Shown here piece by piece: positions 55,077-62,367 of a stretch of 64,000 nucleotides of DNA. The notes under the pieces are model-generated. The model was not told where the DNA came from and did no database searches. It worked only from the letters and a program-made list of their open reading frames with translations. Numbering within the stretch: the stretch's first letter is position 1; the number at the start of each line of letters is the position of its first letter. The translations under genes were made by a program, and so were the position numbers. Location: the NCBI GenBank assembly GCA_002281855.1, contig NCHQ01000006.1:62001-126000 (forward strand), given 5' to 3'. Source of the stretch: Rhodospirillales bacterium 24-66-33 (lineage in GTDB: Bacteria; Pseudomonadota; Alphaproteobacteria; Reyranellales; Reyranellaceae).

Positions 55077-55501
55077 TGCTCTACGAGGTGCTGAAGGCGC
55101 TGCACATCATCTCGGTGATCGCCTGGATGGCCGGGCTGCTCTACCTGCCGCGTCTGTTCGTCTATCACGCCGATGCGGAGAAGGGCTCGGTGCAGAGCGA
55201 GACCTTCAAGACCATGGAGCGGCGCCTGCTGCGCGGCATCATGAACCCGGCGATGATCGCGACCTGGATCTTCGGCCTCGCGCTCACCTGGCAGGGCGAG
55301 TGGTGGCACTCCGGCTGGTGGCACGCCAAGTTCACCTTCGTCTGCGTCCTCACGGTGGTGCATCACCTGTACGGTCGCTGGCGCAAGGCATTTGCGGAGG
55401 ACCGAAACGTCCGCCCGGCGAACTATTATCGCTGGTGGAACGAGGTGCCGACCCTGCTGATGGTCGCGATCGTCTTCCTGGTGGTGCTCAAGCCGTTCTG
55501 A
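55076..55501 (+). CDS. hemJ: Protoporphyrinogen oxidase HemJ
   Basis: A 141-residue membrane protein with four helices. LKALHIISVIAWMAGLLYLPRLFVYH contains the conserved histidine that binds heme, and the arginine/lysine-bearing VHHLYGRWRKAF and RWWNEVPTLLMVAIV are family marks. It oxidises protoporphyrinogen IX to protoporphyrin IX, the step before HemH. The ATG overlaps the hemH stop. It ends inside the last codons of the convergent LysR gene. Confidence 0.96.
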   Translation: MLYEVLKALHIISVIAWMAGLLYLPRLFVYHADAEKGSVQSETFKTMERRLLRGIMNPAMIATWIFGLALTWQGEWWHSGWWHAKFTFVCVLTVVHHLYGRWRKAFAEDRNVRPANYYRWWNEVPTLLMVAIVFLVVLKPF

Positions 55502-56435
55502 TCTGCCCGCGACCGAGCAGTCGTCCCGGCCAGATCTTCCGTTCGACATGGTCGGCAACGATGTCGGCGATCGTCTCGCCGGCAAATCGTGTGAGGCGGG
55601 AGACCGGCCGGTCTGCCGGATAGGACAGGACCAGCTGCCGGACCGGCGCCGGATCGGTCAGGGGTGCCGCGGCCAGGCGGCCCGCGGCGATGTCGTCGTG
55701 AATGGGCGACAGCGGCAGGATCGTCCAGCCATGACCATGACGCACCAGGTCCTTCAGGGTCGCGTAGGAATCGGCTTCGATGGCAATGTGCAATGCGATG
55801 CCGGCTTCCACGGCGCACTGCTCGACGATGGTTCGCAAGCCGTGCCGTGTGCTGGGCAGGAGGATGCGCTTACCGTCGAGGTCCTTGAACGGGATCGATC
55901 GTTCGCCGGAGAGTCCTGAATCGGGTGGTCCGATCAGGAACAGGTTCTCGATCAGCAACGGCTCCGACCGCAGCGATCGGACAGAATTCGGATCGTAGAG
56001 GATGGCGACGTCGATCTCCCCGCGATGCAGCCAGTCGAGCAGATGGCCCGTATAGGCGCCGACCAGTCGCAGCTCGACCTGCGGATGGCTCTTTCCGAAA
56101 GCGGCAACCAGGGGCAGCGAGAGGATGTCGGCCACCGTCGGCGGAAAGCCGATGGAGATCCTGCCCCGCAGAGGTGCGTCGAGATCGGAGGCCGTCGCTC
56201 GGATCTCCTCCAGCTCGGTCATGACGCGCGTGGCGTGTTCGAGGATCTCCCGGCCCTTGTCCGTGAGGACCATGCCTCGCCCATGCCGGGTGAACAGCCG
56301 GACCGACAGCTCCTCCTCGAGCATCCGGATCTGGCGGCTCAGCGCGGGCTGGGCGATGCCGATCCGGTCGGCCGCTTTGCTCAGGCTGCCGAGCTCGGCG
56401 ACATGGATCAGGGTGCGAAGCTGGGAAATCTCCAT
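55488..56435 (-). CDS. LysR-family transcriptional regulator
   Basis: A 315-residue LysR protein. The HTH (residues about 3-60) has LRTLIHVAELGSLSKAADRIGIAQPALSRQIRMLEEELSVRLF. The effector domain begins near residue 90 (LRGRISIGFPPTVADIL). ATG 56435 gives MEISQL; a TTG at 56447 is a weaker start. It is divergent from the decarboxylase genes at 56538, and the site GATA-N11-TATC at 56441-56459 in the gap is a likely binding site. Its 3' end overlaps hemJ by 14 bases. Confidence 0.94.
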   Translation of the reverse strand: MEISQLRTLIHVAELGSLSKAADRIGIAQPALSRQIRMLEEELSVRLFTRHGRGMVLTDKGREILEHATRVMTELEEIRATASDLDAPLRGRISIGFPPTVADILSLPLVAAFGKSHPQVELRLVGAYTGHLLDWLHRGEIDVAILYDPNSVRSLRSEPLLIENLFLIGPPDSGLSGERSIPFKDLDGKRILLPSTRHGLRTIVEQCAVEAGIALHIAIEADSYATLKDLVRHGHGWTILPLSPIHDDIAAGRLAAAPLTDPAPVRQLVLSYPADRPVSRLTRFAGETIADIVADHVERKIWPGRLLGRGQIRTA

Positions 56436-56440
56436 CGAGC

Positions 56441-56459
56441 GATACAATATAGTTATATC
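56441..56459. promoter_or_regulatory. Candidate LysR-type binding site
   Basis: GATACAATATAGTTATATC is an interrupted palindrome (GATA-N11-TATC) just upstream of the LysR start, in the gap shared with the divergent decarboxylase genes. The assignment is by position and shape only. Confidence 0.45.
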
Positions 56460-56537
56460 TGTTCATTCCCAACGGTCGTCGAGTTTCGTTGGCGTTATAG
56501 CTAAGGTGCCCGCCGACTTGAGCCGGATGGGAGAAAC

Positions 56538-57086
56538 ATGACCGCCGCCCCGACGCAGCCTGCCCCTTCCAAAGTTGATTGGCGCGACCAGATTTTCGAG
56601 GTCTTCCAGGACCATGACGTGAAGCAGGTCTATCACGTGCCCGATGCCGGCCATGGACGGCTGATCGAGGCCTGCCAGACGTCGAACTCGATCCGCACCC
56701 TGGCCCTCACGACCGAGGAGGAGGGTATTCCGCTCGCTGCCGGCGCGTGGCTGGGCGGCCAGCGCTCGGTGCTGCTGATGCAGAGCTCGGGCGTCGGCAA
56801 CACCATCAACCTGATGGGCATGCCCAAGACGCTGCGCTTTCCGTTCCTGACCCTGATCACGATGCGCGGCGACTGGGGCGAGTTCAATTCCTGGCAGTAC
56901 CCGATGGGCCAGGGCACGCCGAAGGTGCTAGAGGCGATGGGCGTGCTGCTCTACTCGGTCGACAATGCCGCCGAGGTGAAGGCCACCGTCGACGCCGCCG
57001 CGCGCTCGGCCTTCAACGGCGGCCAGGCCGTCGCCGTGCTGCTGCGCCAGAAGCTGATCGGCATCAAGAATTTCGGGAAGAAGTGA
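56538..57086 (+). CDS. ThDP-dependent decarboxylase, alpha (PYR-domain) subunit
   Basis: A 182-residue protein that is one half of a thiamine diphosphate enzyme, of the sulfopyruvate/phosphonopyruvate decarboxylase type. It carries the pyrimidine-binding fold: FQDHDVKQVYHVPDAGHGRLIEA, LALTTEEEGIPLAAGAWLGG with the catalytic glutamate in TEEEG, and LLMQSSGVGNTINLM. The partner domain is encoded by the next gene, one base after the stop. The substrate is a 2-oxo acid, identity unknown. Confidence 0.9.
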   Translation: MTAAPTQPAPSKVDWRDQIFEVFQDHDVKQVYHVPDAGHGRLIEACQTSNSIRTLALTTEEEGIPLAAGAWLGGQRSVLLMQSSGVGNTINLMGMPKTLRFPFLTLITMRGDWGEFNSWQYPMGQGTPKVLEAMGVLLYSVDNAAEVKATVDAAARSAFNGGQAVAVLLRQKLIGIKNFGKK

Positions 57087-57087
57087 G

Positions 57088-57714
57088 ATGAGCACGCACG
57101 CGCACAGGGCCACGCTGCAGCGCCGCCCGCTGGTGAAGCAACTCCTCGACGGCGCCGACGACAATCTGCTGGTGATCGCGGGCCTCGGCTCGTCGAACTG
57201 GGACATCACCGCCGCGGGCGATCGGCCGCTCAACATGCCGCTGTGGGGCTCGATGGGCGCTCCGGTCGGCATGGGCCTGGGGCTGGCCCTGGCGCAGCCC
57301 AGCAAGCGCGTGCTGGTCATCACCGGCGACGGCGACATGCTGATGAGCCTGGGCTCGCTGGCCACCGTGGCGACCCAGATGCCGGAGAACCTGGCGATCG
57401 TCGTGCTCGACAACGAGAAGTTCGGCGAGACCGGCAACCAGGCCACGCACACCAGCCCGCGCAACAACGGCCCGACCGATTCCGGCGCCGGCACCGATCT
57501 CGCCATGATCGCGCGCGGCTGCGGCATCGCCGACGCCACGACGGTGCGCGAGGCCGGTGAGGTCGCAGAGTTCGTGAAGGACGTGCGCACCAAGAAGGGG
57601 CCGGTGTTCCGGCTCGTCAAGGTCATGGTAGAGAAGCTCGAATTCGTGATGCCGCCGCAGGATGGCGCGCATCTCAAGGACCGTTTCCGCCAGGCCCTGC
57701 TGGGTCACCCTTAA
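57088..57714 (+). CDS. ThDP-dependent decarboxylase, beta (PP-domain) subunit
   Basis: A 208-residue subunit carrying the diphosphate-binding domain. VLVITGDGDMLMSLGSLATVA and IVVLDNEKFGETG form the ThDP motif (GDG then N). GLGSSNWDI and LNMPLWGSMGAPVGMGLGLALA match sulfopyruvate and phosphonopyruvate decarboxylase beta chains. With the alpha subunit it should decarboxylate a short 2-oxo acid to an aldehyde. The next gene, an Ntn hydrolase, begins 9 bases on. Confidence 0.9.
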   Translation: MSTHAHRATLQRRPLVKQLLDGADDNLLVIAGLGSSNWDITAAGDRPLNMPLWGSMGAPVGMGLGLALAQPSKRVLVITGDGDMLMSLGSLATVATQMPENLAIVVLDNEKFGETGNQATHTSPRNNGPTDSGAGTDLAMIARGCGIADATTVREAGEVAEFVKDVRTKKGPVFRLVKVMVEKLEFVMPPQDGAHLKDRFRQALLGHP

Positions 57715-57723
57715 GAGGCTCCC

Positions 57724-58875
57724 ATGACCGACTACGCTCCCTTCCCGCTGATCGATCTGTCCGGCGGTCCCCGGGAGCGGGGGCGGATGCATGGCAAGGC
57801 CGCCGCAGATCGTTTGAAGCGCGGCGCGAAGATGTATGCCGAGTCGCTGCTCAAGTCGGGCGTCGACTGGAAGGAACTGGAGCGGCGCGCCGAGGCCACG
57901 GTGCCGCTCATCGACAGGTTCGATCCGGCCTATGTCGAGGAAATGCGCGGCATCGCCGAGGGGGCCAACGAGCCCTTCGCTGCCGTGGTGTTGATGAACG
58001 CCCGCACCGAGATGGTGGTGGCGGCGCGTAAGCAGCAGGCCGCCAAGCACTTTCCCGACGGCTGCACGGCGGCGCTCGCGCTGCCCGAAGCCAGCGCCGA
58101 TGGTGTCCTGCTACATGGACAGAACTGGGACTGGCGGTCGGAATGCGCCGAGACCGGCGTGGTGCTGCGCATCCGCCGCGACGACGGGCCCGACATCCTC
58201 ACCTTCACCGAAGCGGGCGGTCTCGCGCGCTCGGGCCTCAACTCGGCCGGCATCGGCCTCACCGCCAACGCCCTGGAATGCGACCGTGACTATCAGCGCG
58301 GGCAGGGTGTGCCGCTGCCCTTCATCCGCCGCAAGGTGCTGGAAGCCGCCCATCTCGCCAACGCGGTGCAGACCATCGTGTCGACACCCAAGCCTGGCTC
58401 CAACCACATGGCCGTCAGTCACGCGACTGTTGATGGGGGCGGCGGCGAGGCCTTCGGCTTCGAATGCGCGCCCGACGAGACGTTCTGGATCGCGCCCGAC
58501 CGCGGCCTCTACGTCCACGCCAATCACTGGATCGCCGATTCGGCGCGCGCCAAGGTCAAGGACACCGGCCTCGCCGAGACGCCGGACTCGATCTATCGCG
58601 ACAAGCGGGTGCGCGATCAGCTCTCGCCCAAGCGCGGCAAGCTCACCTTGGAAGATTTCCGCCAGGCCTTCTTCGACGATTGGGGCACGCCGCATTCGGT
58701 CTGCCGCCCGCCGCGGATGAACACGCGCGGTGTCATGACGGCCACGACAGCGATGATCCTGATGCGCCCGGCCGAGGGCCATCTCGAAGCCTGCCCGATG
58801 CCGGCGCTGAACCGCCAGTTCACGACCTACACGCTGACCCCGGACCGCCTCGCGCAGAAGCAGGCGGCGGAGTAG
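57724..58875 (+). CDS. C45-family peptidase / acyl-CoA:6-APA-acyltransferase-like Ntn hydrolase
   Basis: A 383-residue Ntn hydrolase. The likely nucleophile is C114 in FPDGCTAALAL, the place where these proteins cleave themselves into two chains. GQNWDWRSE and LARSGLNSAGIGLTANAL follow, as in C45 proteins. Substrates in the family are amides such as penicillins and N-acyl amino acids. It sits in one operon with the two-subunit decarboxylase, so it may release an amine or acid that the decarboxylase then uses. Both the pathway and substrate are inference. Confidence 0.85.
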   Translation: MTDYAPFPLIDLSGGPRERGRMHGKAAADRLKRGAKMYAESLLKSGVDWKELERRAEATVPLIDRFDPAYVEEMRGIAEGANEPFAAVVLMNARTEMVVAARKQQAAKHFPDGCTAALALPEASADGVLLHGQNWDWRSECAETGVVLRIRRDDGPDILTFTEAGGLARSGLNSAGIGLTANALECDRDYQRGQGVPLPFIRRKVLEAAHLANAVQTIVSTPKPGSNHMAVSHATVDGGGGEAFGFECAPDETFWIAPDRGLYVHANHWIADSARAKVKDTGLAETPDSIYRDKRVRDQLSPKRGKLTLEDFRQAFFDDWGTPHSVCRPPRMNTRGVMTATTAMILMRPAEGHLEACPMPALNRQFTTYTLTPDRLAQKQAAE

Positions 58876-58881
58876 ATCGCT

Positions 58882-58967
58882 GTCGTCCTGAGCGCAGCGA
58901 AGGACCTGACGGAGCGAGCAAAGGACTCTGTTGCTGGCGCCAGATCCTTCGCTGCGCTCAGGATGAC
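58882..58967. repeat. Dispersed hairpin repeat, family A variant (copy 4)
   Basis: Arms GTCGTCCTGAGCGCAGCGAA (from 58882) and TTCGCTGCGCTCAGGATGAC (to 58967) enclose about 40 unique bases. Directly followed by the family B-derived terminator at 58976. Confidence 0.88.
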
Positions 58968-58975
58968 AAGAAAAG

Positions 58976-59020
58976 AAAAGCCGTCGTCTCGACCGGAGCG
59001 AAGAGACGACGGCTTTTTTT
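58976..59020. terminator. Bidirectional rho-independent terminator built from a minimal family B repeat
   Basis: A 15-base-pair stem (58976-58990 with 59003-59017, arm AAAAGCCGTCGTCTC) with loop GACCGGAGCGAA is flanked by A- and T-tracts, so it can end transcription from both sides. The arms and loop are the outer arm of the family B repeat without its middle. It lies between the convergent C45 and enoyl-CoA hydratase genes; the hydratase stop codon is in its T-tract. Confidence 0.88.
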
Positions 59021-59810
59021 ACCCCGGATACCAGGACGGCTTGCGCTTCTCGCGGAAGCTCGCAAGGCCTTCGGTGGCTTCGTCTTGCTGGCGGGTGCGG
59101 GCGTGTTCGTCGATCAGGTCGCGCAACTCGCCTTCGTCGATGAAGGCGCGCGCCGAAGCGAGCGAGCGCAGCTTGGTCGCGGTGGTGGCGCGCGGTGCAT
59201 TCATCAGGACCGACTCGACGATCTTCTCGCCGGCATCGGCGAAACCACCCACCGGGCAGACTTCGTGCACCAGGCCGAGACGGCGCGCGTCGTGGGCCCC
59301 GAAACGTTCGCCGGTCAGTGCATAGCGGCGGGTCTGGCGCAGGCCGATCGCCTGGCAGAGCTGCGGCAGGATGATGCCGGCCATCAGACCCCAGCGCGTC
59401 TCGCTGATGGAGAAGAGCGCGTCCTCCTGGGCCACGACGACGTCGCAGGCCGCGGCGATGCCGGTGCCGCCGCCGAAGCAGCCGCCCTGGATCAGCGCCA
59501 AGGTCGGAACCGGGCAGGTGTCGAGCCGCTTGACGGCCTCGGCGGTGAGACGGCTGACTTTCTCGTTCTCGGCCGGCGATTGCTTCGCGACGCCGGTGAT
59601 CCATGACAGGTCCGCGCCGGCCTGGAAGTGCTTGCCGTTGCCGCGCAGCACGACAATGCGAAGGTTGCTCTCAGAACCCAGCGCATCCATCGCGTCGTGC
59701 AGGCCCTGGATGAGGTCGCCGTTATAGGCGTTGTTCACCTTGGGCCGGTTCAGCGTGACGGTGGCCACGCCGCGGCGGTCGATTTCCCAGAGGACGGTAT
59801 CGTTCGACAT
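59019..59810 (-). CDS. Enoyl-CoA hydratase/isomerase family protein
   Basis: A 263-residue crotonase-fold protein. The oxyanion-hole strands are GKHFQAGADLSWI and GGCFGGGTGIAAACDVVVA. ISETRWGLMAGIILP follows. It lacks the usual glutamates of classical hydratases at the expected GGGxEL point (it has GGTGI), so another crotonase reaction such as methylglutaconyl-CoA hydration or isomerisation is possible. ATG 59810. It is the last gene of a minus-strand set with a SnoaL-like protein and a hypothetical. Confidence 0.9.
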   Translation of the reverse strand: MSNDTVLWEIDRRGVATVTLNRPKVNNAYNGDLIQGLHDAMDALGSESNLRIVVLRGNGKHFQAGADLSWITGVAKQSPAENEKVSRLTAEAVKRLDTCPVPTLALIQGGCFGGGTGIAAACDVVVAQEDALFSISETRWGLMAGIILPQLCQAIGLRQTRRYALTGERFGAHDARRLGLVHEVCPVGGFADAGEKIVESVLMNAPRATTATKLRSLASARAFIDEGELRDLIDEHARTRQQDEATEGLASFREKRKPSWYPG

Positions 59811-59815
59811 CGAAA

Positions 59816-60184
59816 TCACTCGGCCTTCATGTAGCTGTCCTTGAGCGCGATCCTGCCGTCCTTCACCTCGTAGAGGTCGATGCCGTAGCGATCGAACGGC
59901 TTGCCGGCATGATCGATGCCGGTGGCGCGGAAGGTCCCGAACAGCTTGTCGCCAGCGCGATGGATGCTGGCCTCGGAGAAACGCACCTCGCGATGCGCCG
60001 TGCTCTTGTCGGCGAAGTGCGCGCGCAGCGCCTCCTTGCCCTTGAGCACGCGCCCGGTCGGCGCGCCGCCCGTGTTCAGGCGCCATTCGAAATCGTCGGT
60101 CACGCAGTCGGCGATCGCGTCGACATCGGCCTTGTTGAAAGCCTTGCCGAAGCGGCGGAACAGGTCGTCGATGGCGTCGGCCAT
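59816..60184 (-). CDS. Nuclear transport factor 2 / SnoaL-like protein
   Basis: A 122-residue single-domain NTF2-like protein (IDDLFRRFGKAFNKADVDAIADCVTDDFEWRL, ALRAHFADK, FRATGIDHAGKPFDRYGIDLYEVKDGRI). Such proteins are small isomerases, hydratases or accessory folds, often acting on aromatic or polyketide intermediates. The start follows GGAGGATCC. Located five bases upstream of the enoyl-CoA hydratase, so they are probably one operon. Confidence 0.85.
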   Translation of the reverse strand: MADAIDDLFRRFGKAFNKADVDAIADCVTDDFEWRLNTGGAPTGRVLKGKEALRAHFADKSTAHREVRFSEASIHRAGDKLFGTFRATGIDHAGKPFDRYGIDLYEVKDGRIALKDSYMKAE

Positions 60185-60201
60185 GGGATCCTCCTTGGGG
60201 T

Positions 60202-60570
60202 CTACTTGGTCTTGAGCAACGAGCCGAAACAGAGCGCGATGTCGTGCTTCACGCCATCGTGGGTGACGGCCGACAGATCATAGCTCGAGGTCTTGCAGTC
60301 AGAGGCCATGACCTCGATCTCGCGGGATGCCACGTCGCCGCGATAGCGCAGGACGCGCGTGTCGCCCGCGCCACTGGTGTGGATGGTCAGGGTAAGCGTC
60401 GGGCCGCTCTCGGGCGCGCTCTTCTCGTCGGGCGAAAATTCCAGGGTCGAGATGTTGGCCTCGTGGCCTGCGTGCCGCATCGCATCGATGGCCACGTCGA
60501 GTTCGGGCCGGATGATGTCGCGGCATTTCACCCAGAAGGCCTGCACGAAAAGATCGGTGTCGGTGTCCAT
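60202..60570 (-). CDS. Conserved hypothetical protein
   Basis: A 122-residue soluble protein with no signal peptide or membrane segment. The C-terminal half (LTLTIHTSGAGDTRVLRYRGD, IEVMASDCKTSSYDLSAVTHDGVKHDIALCFG) looks like a small beta-rich domain; the N-terminal part is helical. I do not recognise the family. It is 17 bases upstream of the SnoaL-like gene and starts from an ATG with a GGGAGGGAC site. Confidence 0.75.
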   Translation of the reverse strand: MDTDTDLFVQAFWVKCRDIIRPELDVAIDAMRHAGHEANISTLEFSPDEKSAPESGPTLTLTIHTSGAGDTRVLRYRGDVASREIEVMASDCKTSSYDLSAVTHDGVKHDIALCFGSLLKTK

Positions 60571-60580
60571 GGTCCCTCCC

Positions 60581-61519
60581 TCAAGGATTGCTGTCCTTGT
60601 TTGGTGAGGAGCCTAGCATCTCCCATGGCGGCGGCGTGAATTTCTCGAGGATGAAGTCGATGAAGGCGGTCACCTTGGGCGCGAGGTGCCGGCGGTGCGG
60701 GTAGACCGCATGGATCGGGATGGGTTGCTCGGCGCGGAACTCTTCCAGCAGCGAGACCAGGTCGCCATTCTTGATCGCAGCGGCGACGGTGAGGCGGGTC
60801 AGGCGCACAATGCCCAACCCCTGAAGCGCCAGCCGCATCTGGGCCTCGCCCTCGGTGACGGCGACCCGGCCGCCGACCTCGATCTCGCGGATCTCGCCAT
60901 CAATGCGGAACGGCCAGCGGTTGAGGTAGGTGCGGTCGCGCGAGACGATGCAGTTGTGGCGGGTCAGGTCCTCGGGCCGCTGCAGGGGGCGACGGTTCCT
61001 GAGATAGGACGGCGAGGCGCAGACCAGGCGCACATCCTCGCCGATCTTGCGCGCCATGAAGCTGGTGTCCGCCAGCCGCCCGATGCGGATGGCGACGTCG
61101 ACCCCTTCCTCGATCATGTCGACGACGCGGTCGGTCGGCATCAGTTCGAGCTGCAGCAGCGGATAGCGTTCGAGGAACTCGGCGATGACGGGGGCCAGCT
61201 GGTGGGTCGAAAAGGCCAGCGACGTCGTGACCTTCAGAAGCCCGTGCGGCGTGCCGCTCTGGCCGCTGATCTGGTTCTCCAGCGTCTCGATCTCGCCCAC
61301 GATGCGCCGCGCCGCCGCATAGAAGGCTTCGCCCTCCTCGGTGAGGCTGATCGCCCGCGTCGTGCGCTGAAGCAAACGTACGCCCAGCCGGGTTTCCAGC
61401 CGGGTCACCAGCTTGCTGACCGCCGACGGGGTCAGGCCGAGACCAGGTGCCGCCGCGGAAAATCCTTTGGACTCAACGACGCGGACGAACGCCGCCATCT
61501 CGCTTGCGTGGTCGATCAT
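60581..61519 (-). CDS. LysR-family transcriptional regulator (CrgA-like)
   Basis: A 312-residue LysR protein. The HTH covers residues 8-65 (FVRVVESKGFSAAAPGLGLTPSAVSKLVTRLETRLGVRLLQRTT). The effector domain begins at about 92 (PHGLLKVTTSLAFSTHQLAPVIAEF). It is of the large CrgA/YafC-like subgroup that often regulates a neighbouring oxidoreductase or efflux gene. The 99-base AT-rich gap to the divergent small gene at 61619 probably holds its operator. ATG at 61519. Confidence 0.94.
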   Translation of the reverse strand: MIDHASEMAAFVRVVESKGFSAAAPGLGLTPSAVSKLVTRLETRLGVRLLQRTTRAISLTEEGEAFYAAARRIVGEIETLENQISGQSGTPHGLLKVTTSLAFSTHQLAPVIAEFLERYPLLQLELMPTDRVVDMIEEGVDVAIRIGRLADTSFMARKIGEDVRLVCASPSYLRNRRPLQRPEDLTRHNCIVSRDRTYLNRWPFRIDGEIREIEVGGRVAVTEGEAQMRLALQGLGIVRLTRLTVAAAIKNGDLVSLLEEFRAEQPIPIHAVYPHRRHLAPKVTAFIDFILEKFTPPPWEMLGSSPNKDSNP

Positions 61520-61618
61520 TGCGCAATTAATGAATTCCGTTCACGAGTGTTCGTCATACACTCTGTATTAACCTCCGAGAAGAACAGAATTAGGTTCAAT
61601 TCAACCCTTGGAGGTCTC

Positions 61619-61750
61619 ATGTTCACCGTTTCCTACCCCACCATTGCCGAACGTCGTGCTCTCGAAGCCCGGGCGCACCGCCTGCGCAGCGCCGCACTCG
61701 CTCAACTGGTCCGCGACTTCAGTCGTTGGGTGTCGGCCGCGGCGCGCTGA
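61619..61750 (+). CDS. Small hypothetical protein (43 aa)
   Basis: A 43-residue frame (starting FTVSYPTIAERRALEARAHRLR) with a strong GGAGG site 5 bases upstream of the ATG. It is divergent from the LysR gene and its last 32 bases overlap the convergent TetR gene. Arg/Ala-rich, with a helix and an aromatic FSRW near the end, it resembles small uncharacterised alphaproteobacterial proteins often found beside LysR or small-RNA loci. The exact family is not certain. Confidence 0.6.
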   Translation: MFTVSYPTIAERRALEARAHRLRSAALAQLVRDFSRWVSAAAR

Positions 61751-62300
61751 CCGAGGCCGCTTCCAGCAACACTTTCGCCGCTGCCCGTGCTGCCGCGGCG
61801 ACGGCGGGGTCGCCGCGTACGATGGCGGCCGCGATGGCGCCATCCATCAGAATCTGGAGTTGCATCGACAGCGCTTCGGCCGTCCCGATGCCGAGCCGCT
61901 CCAGCAGCCCCTGAAACCACACCCGCCTCTGTTCCTTGAAGGCCAGGGCGATCCGGTTCGCGGCATGCGCCGGTTCCTTGAGTTCGGCCACGGCGTTCAC
62001 GAAAGGGCAGCCGCGGAACACACCGGTCGCGATGGTCCGTTCCAGCCGGTCGAAGGCGCCCATGATCTGCTCGAGCGGCGGCCGGTCGGACGGCGGCGCG
62101 GGTTTCAGCCGGCGCGACAGATACGCCACGATCAGGTCGTCCTTCGACGGGAAATGATTGTACAGCGTGCGCTTGCTGATGCCGATCTCGGCCGCGATCG
62201 TGTCGACGCCGACGGCGCGGATGCCCTGGCCGTAGAACAGCCGGTCCGCCGTCTCGAGGATGCGTTCCTGCATCGCAGCCCTGACATCCGCTCTCGCCAT
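61719..62300 (-). CDS. TetR-family transcriptional regulator
   Basis: A 193-residue TetR repressor. The HTH is in residues about 10-55 (ILETADRLFYGQGIRAVGVDTIAAEIGISKRTLYNHFPSKDDLIVAYL). The ligand domain is typical. It is divergent from an MFS transporter, and a perfect 20-base palindrome (62334-62353) lies between them, so it probably represses both. ATG 62300; the longer frame to 62606 is not conserved. Confidence 0.93.
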   Translation of the reverse strand: MARADVRAAMQERILETADRLFYGQGIRAVGVDTIAAEIGISKRTLYNHFPSKDDLIVAYLSRRLKPAPPSDRPPLEQIMGAFDRLERTIATGVFRGCPFVNAVAELKEPAHAANRIALAFKEQRRVWFQGLLERLGIGTAEALSMQLQILMDGAIAAAIVRGDPAVAAAARAAAKVLLEAASVSAPRPTPND

Positions 62301-62306
62301 GCCGTC

Positions 62307-62353
62307 TTGACCCCTCTCCGGTGCCTTCCGTAGATTACACAGATCTGTGTAAT
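62307..62353 (+). promoter_or_regulatory. MFS promoter with TetR operator
   Basis: ATTACACAGATCTGTGTAAT at 62334-62353 is a perfect palindrome. It is enclosed by a looser pair GCCTTCCG/CGGAAGGC. TTGACC (62307-62312) and TAGATT (62331-62336), 18 bases apart, make a candidate promoter for the MFS gene with the operator over the -10 box. Confidence 0.75.
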
Positions 62354-62367
62354 TCGGAAGGCGTGCC

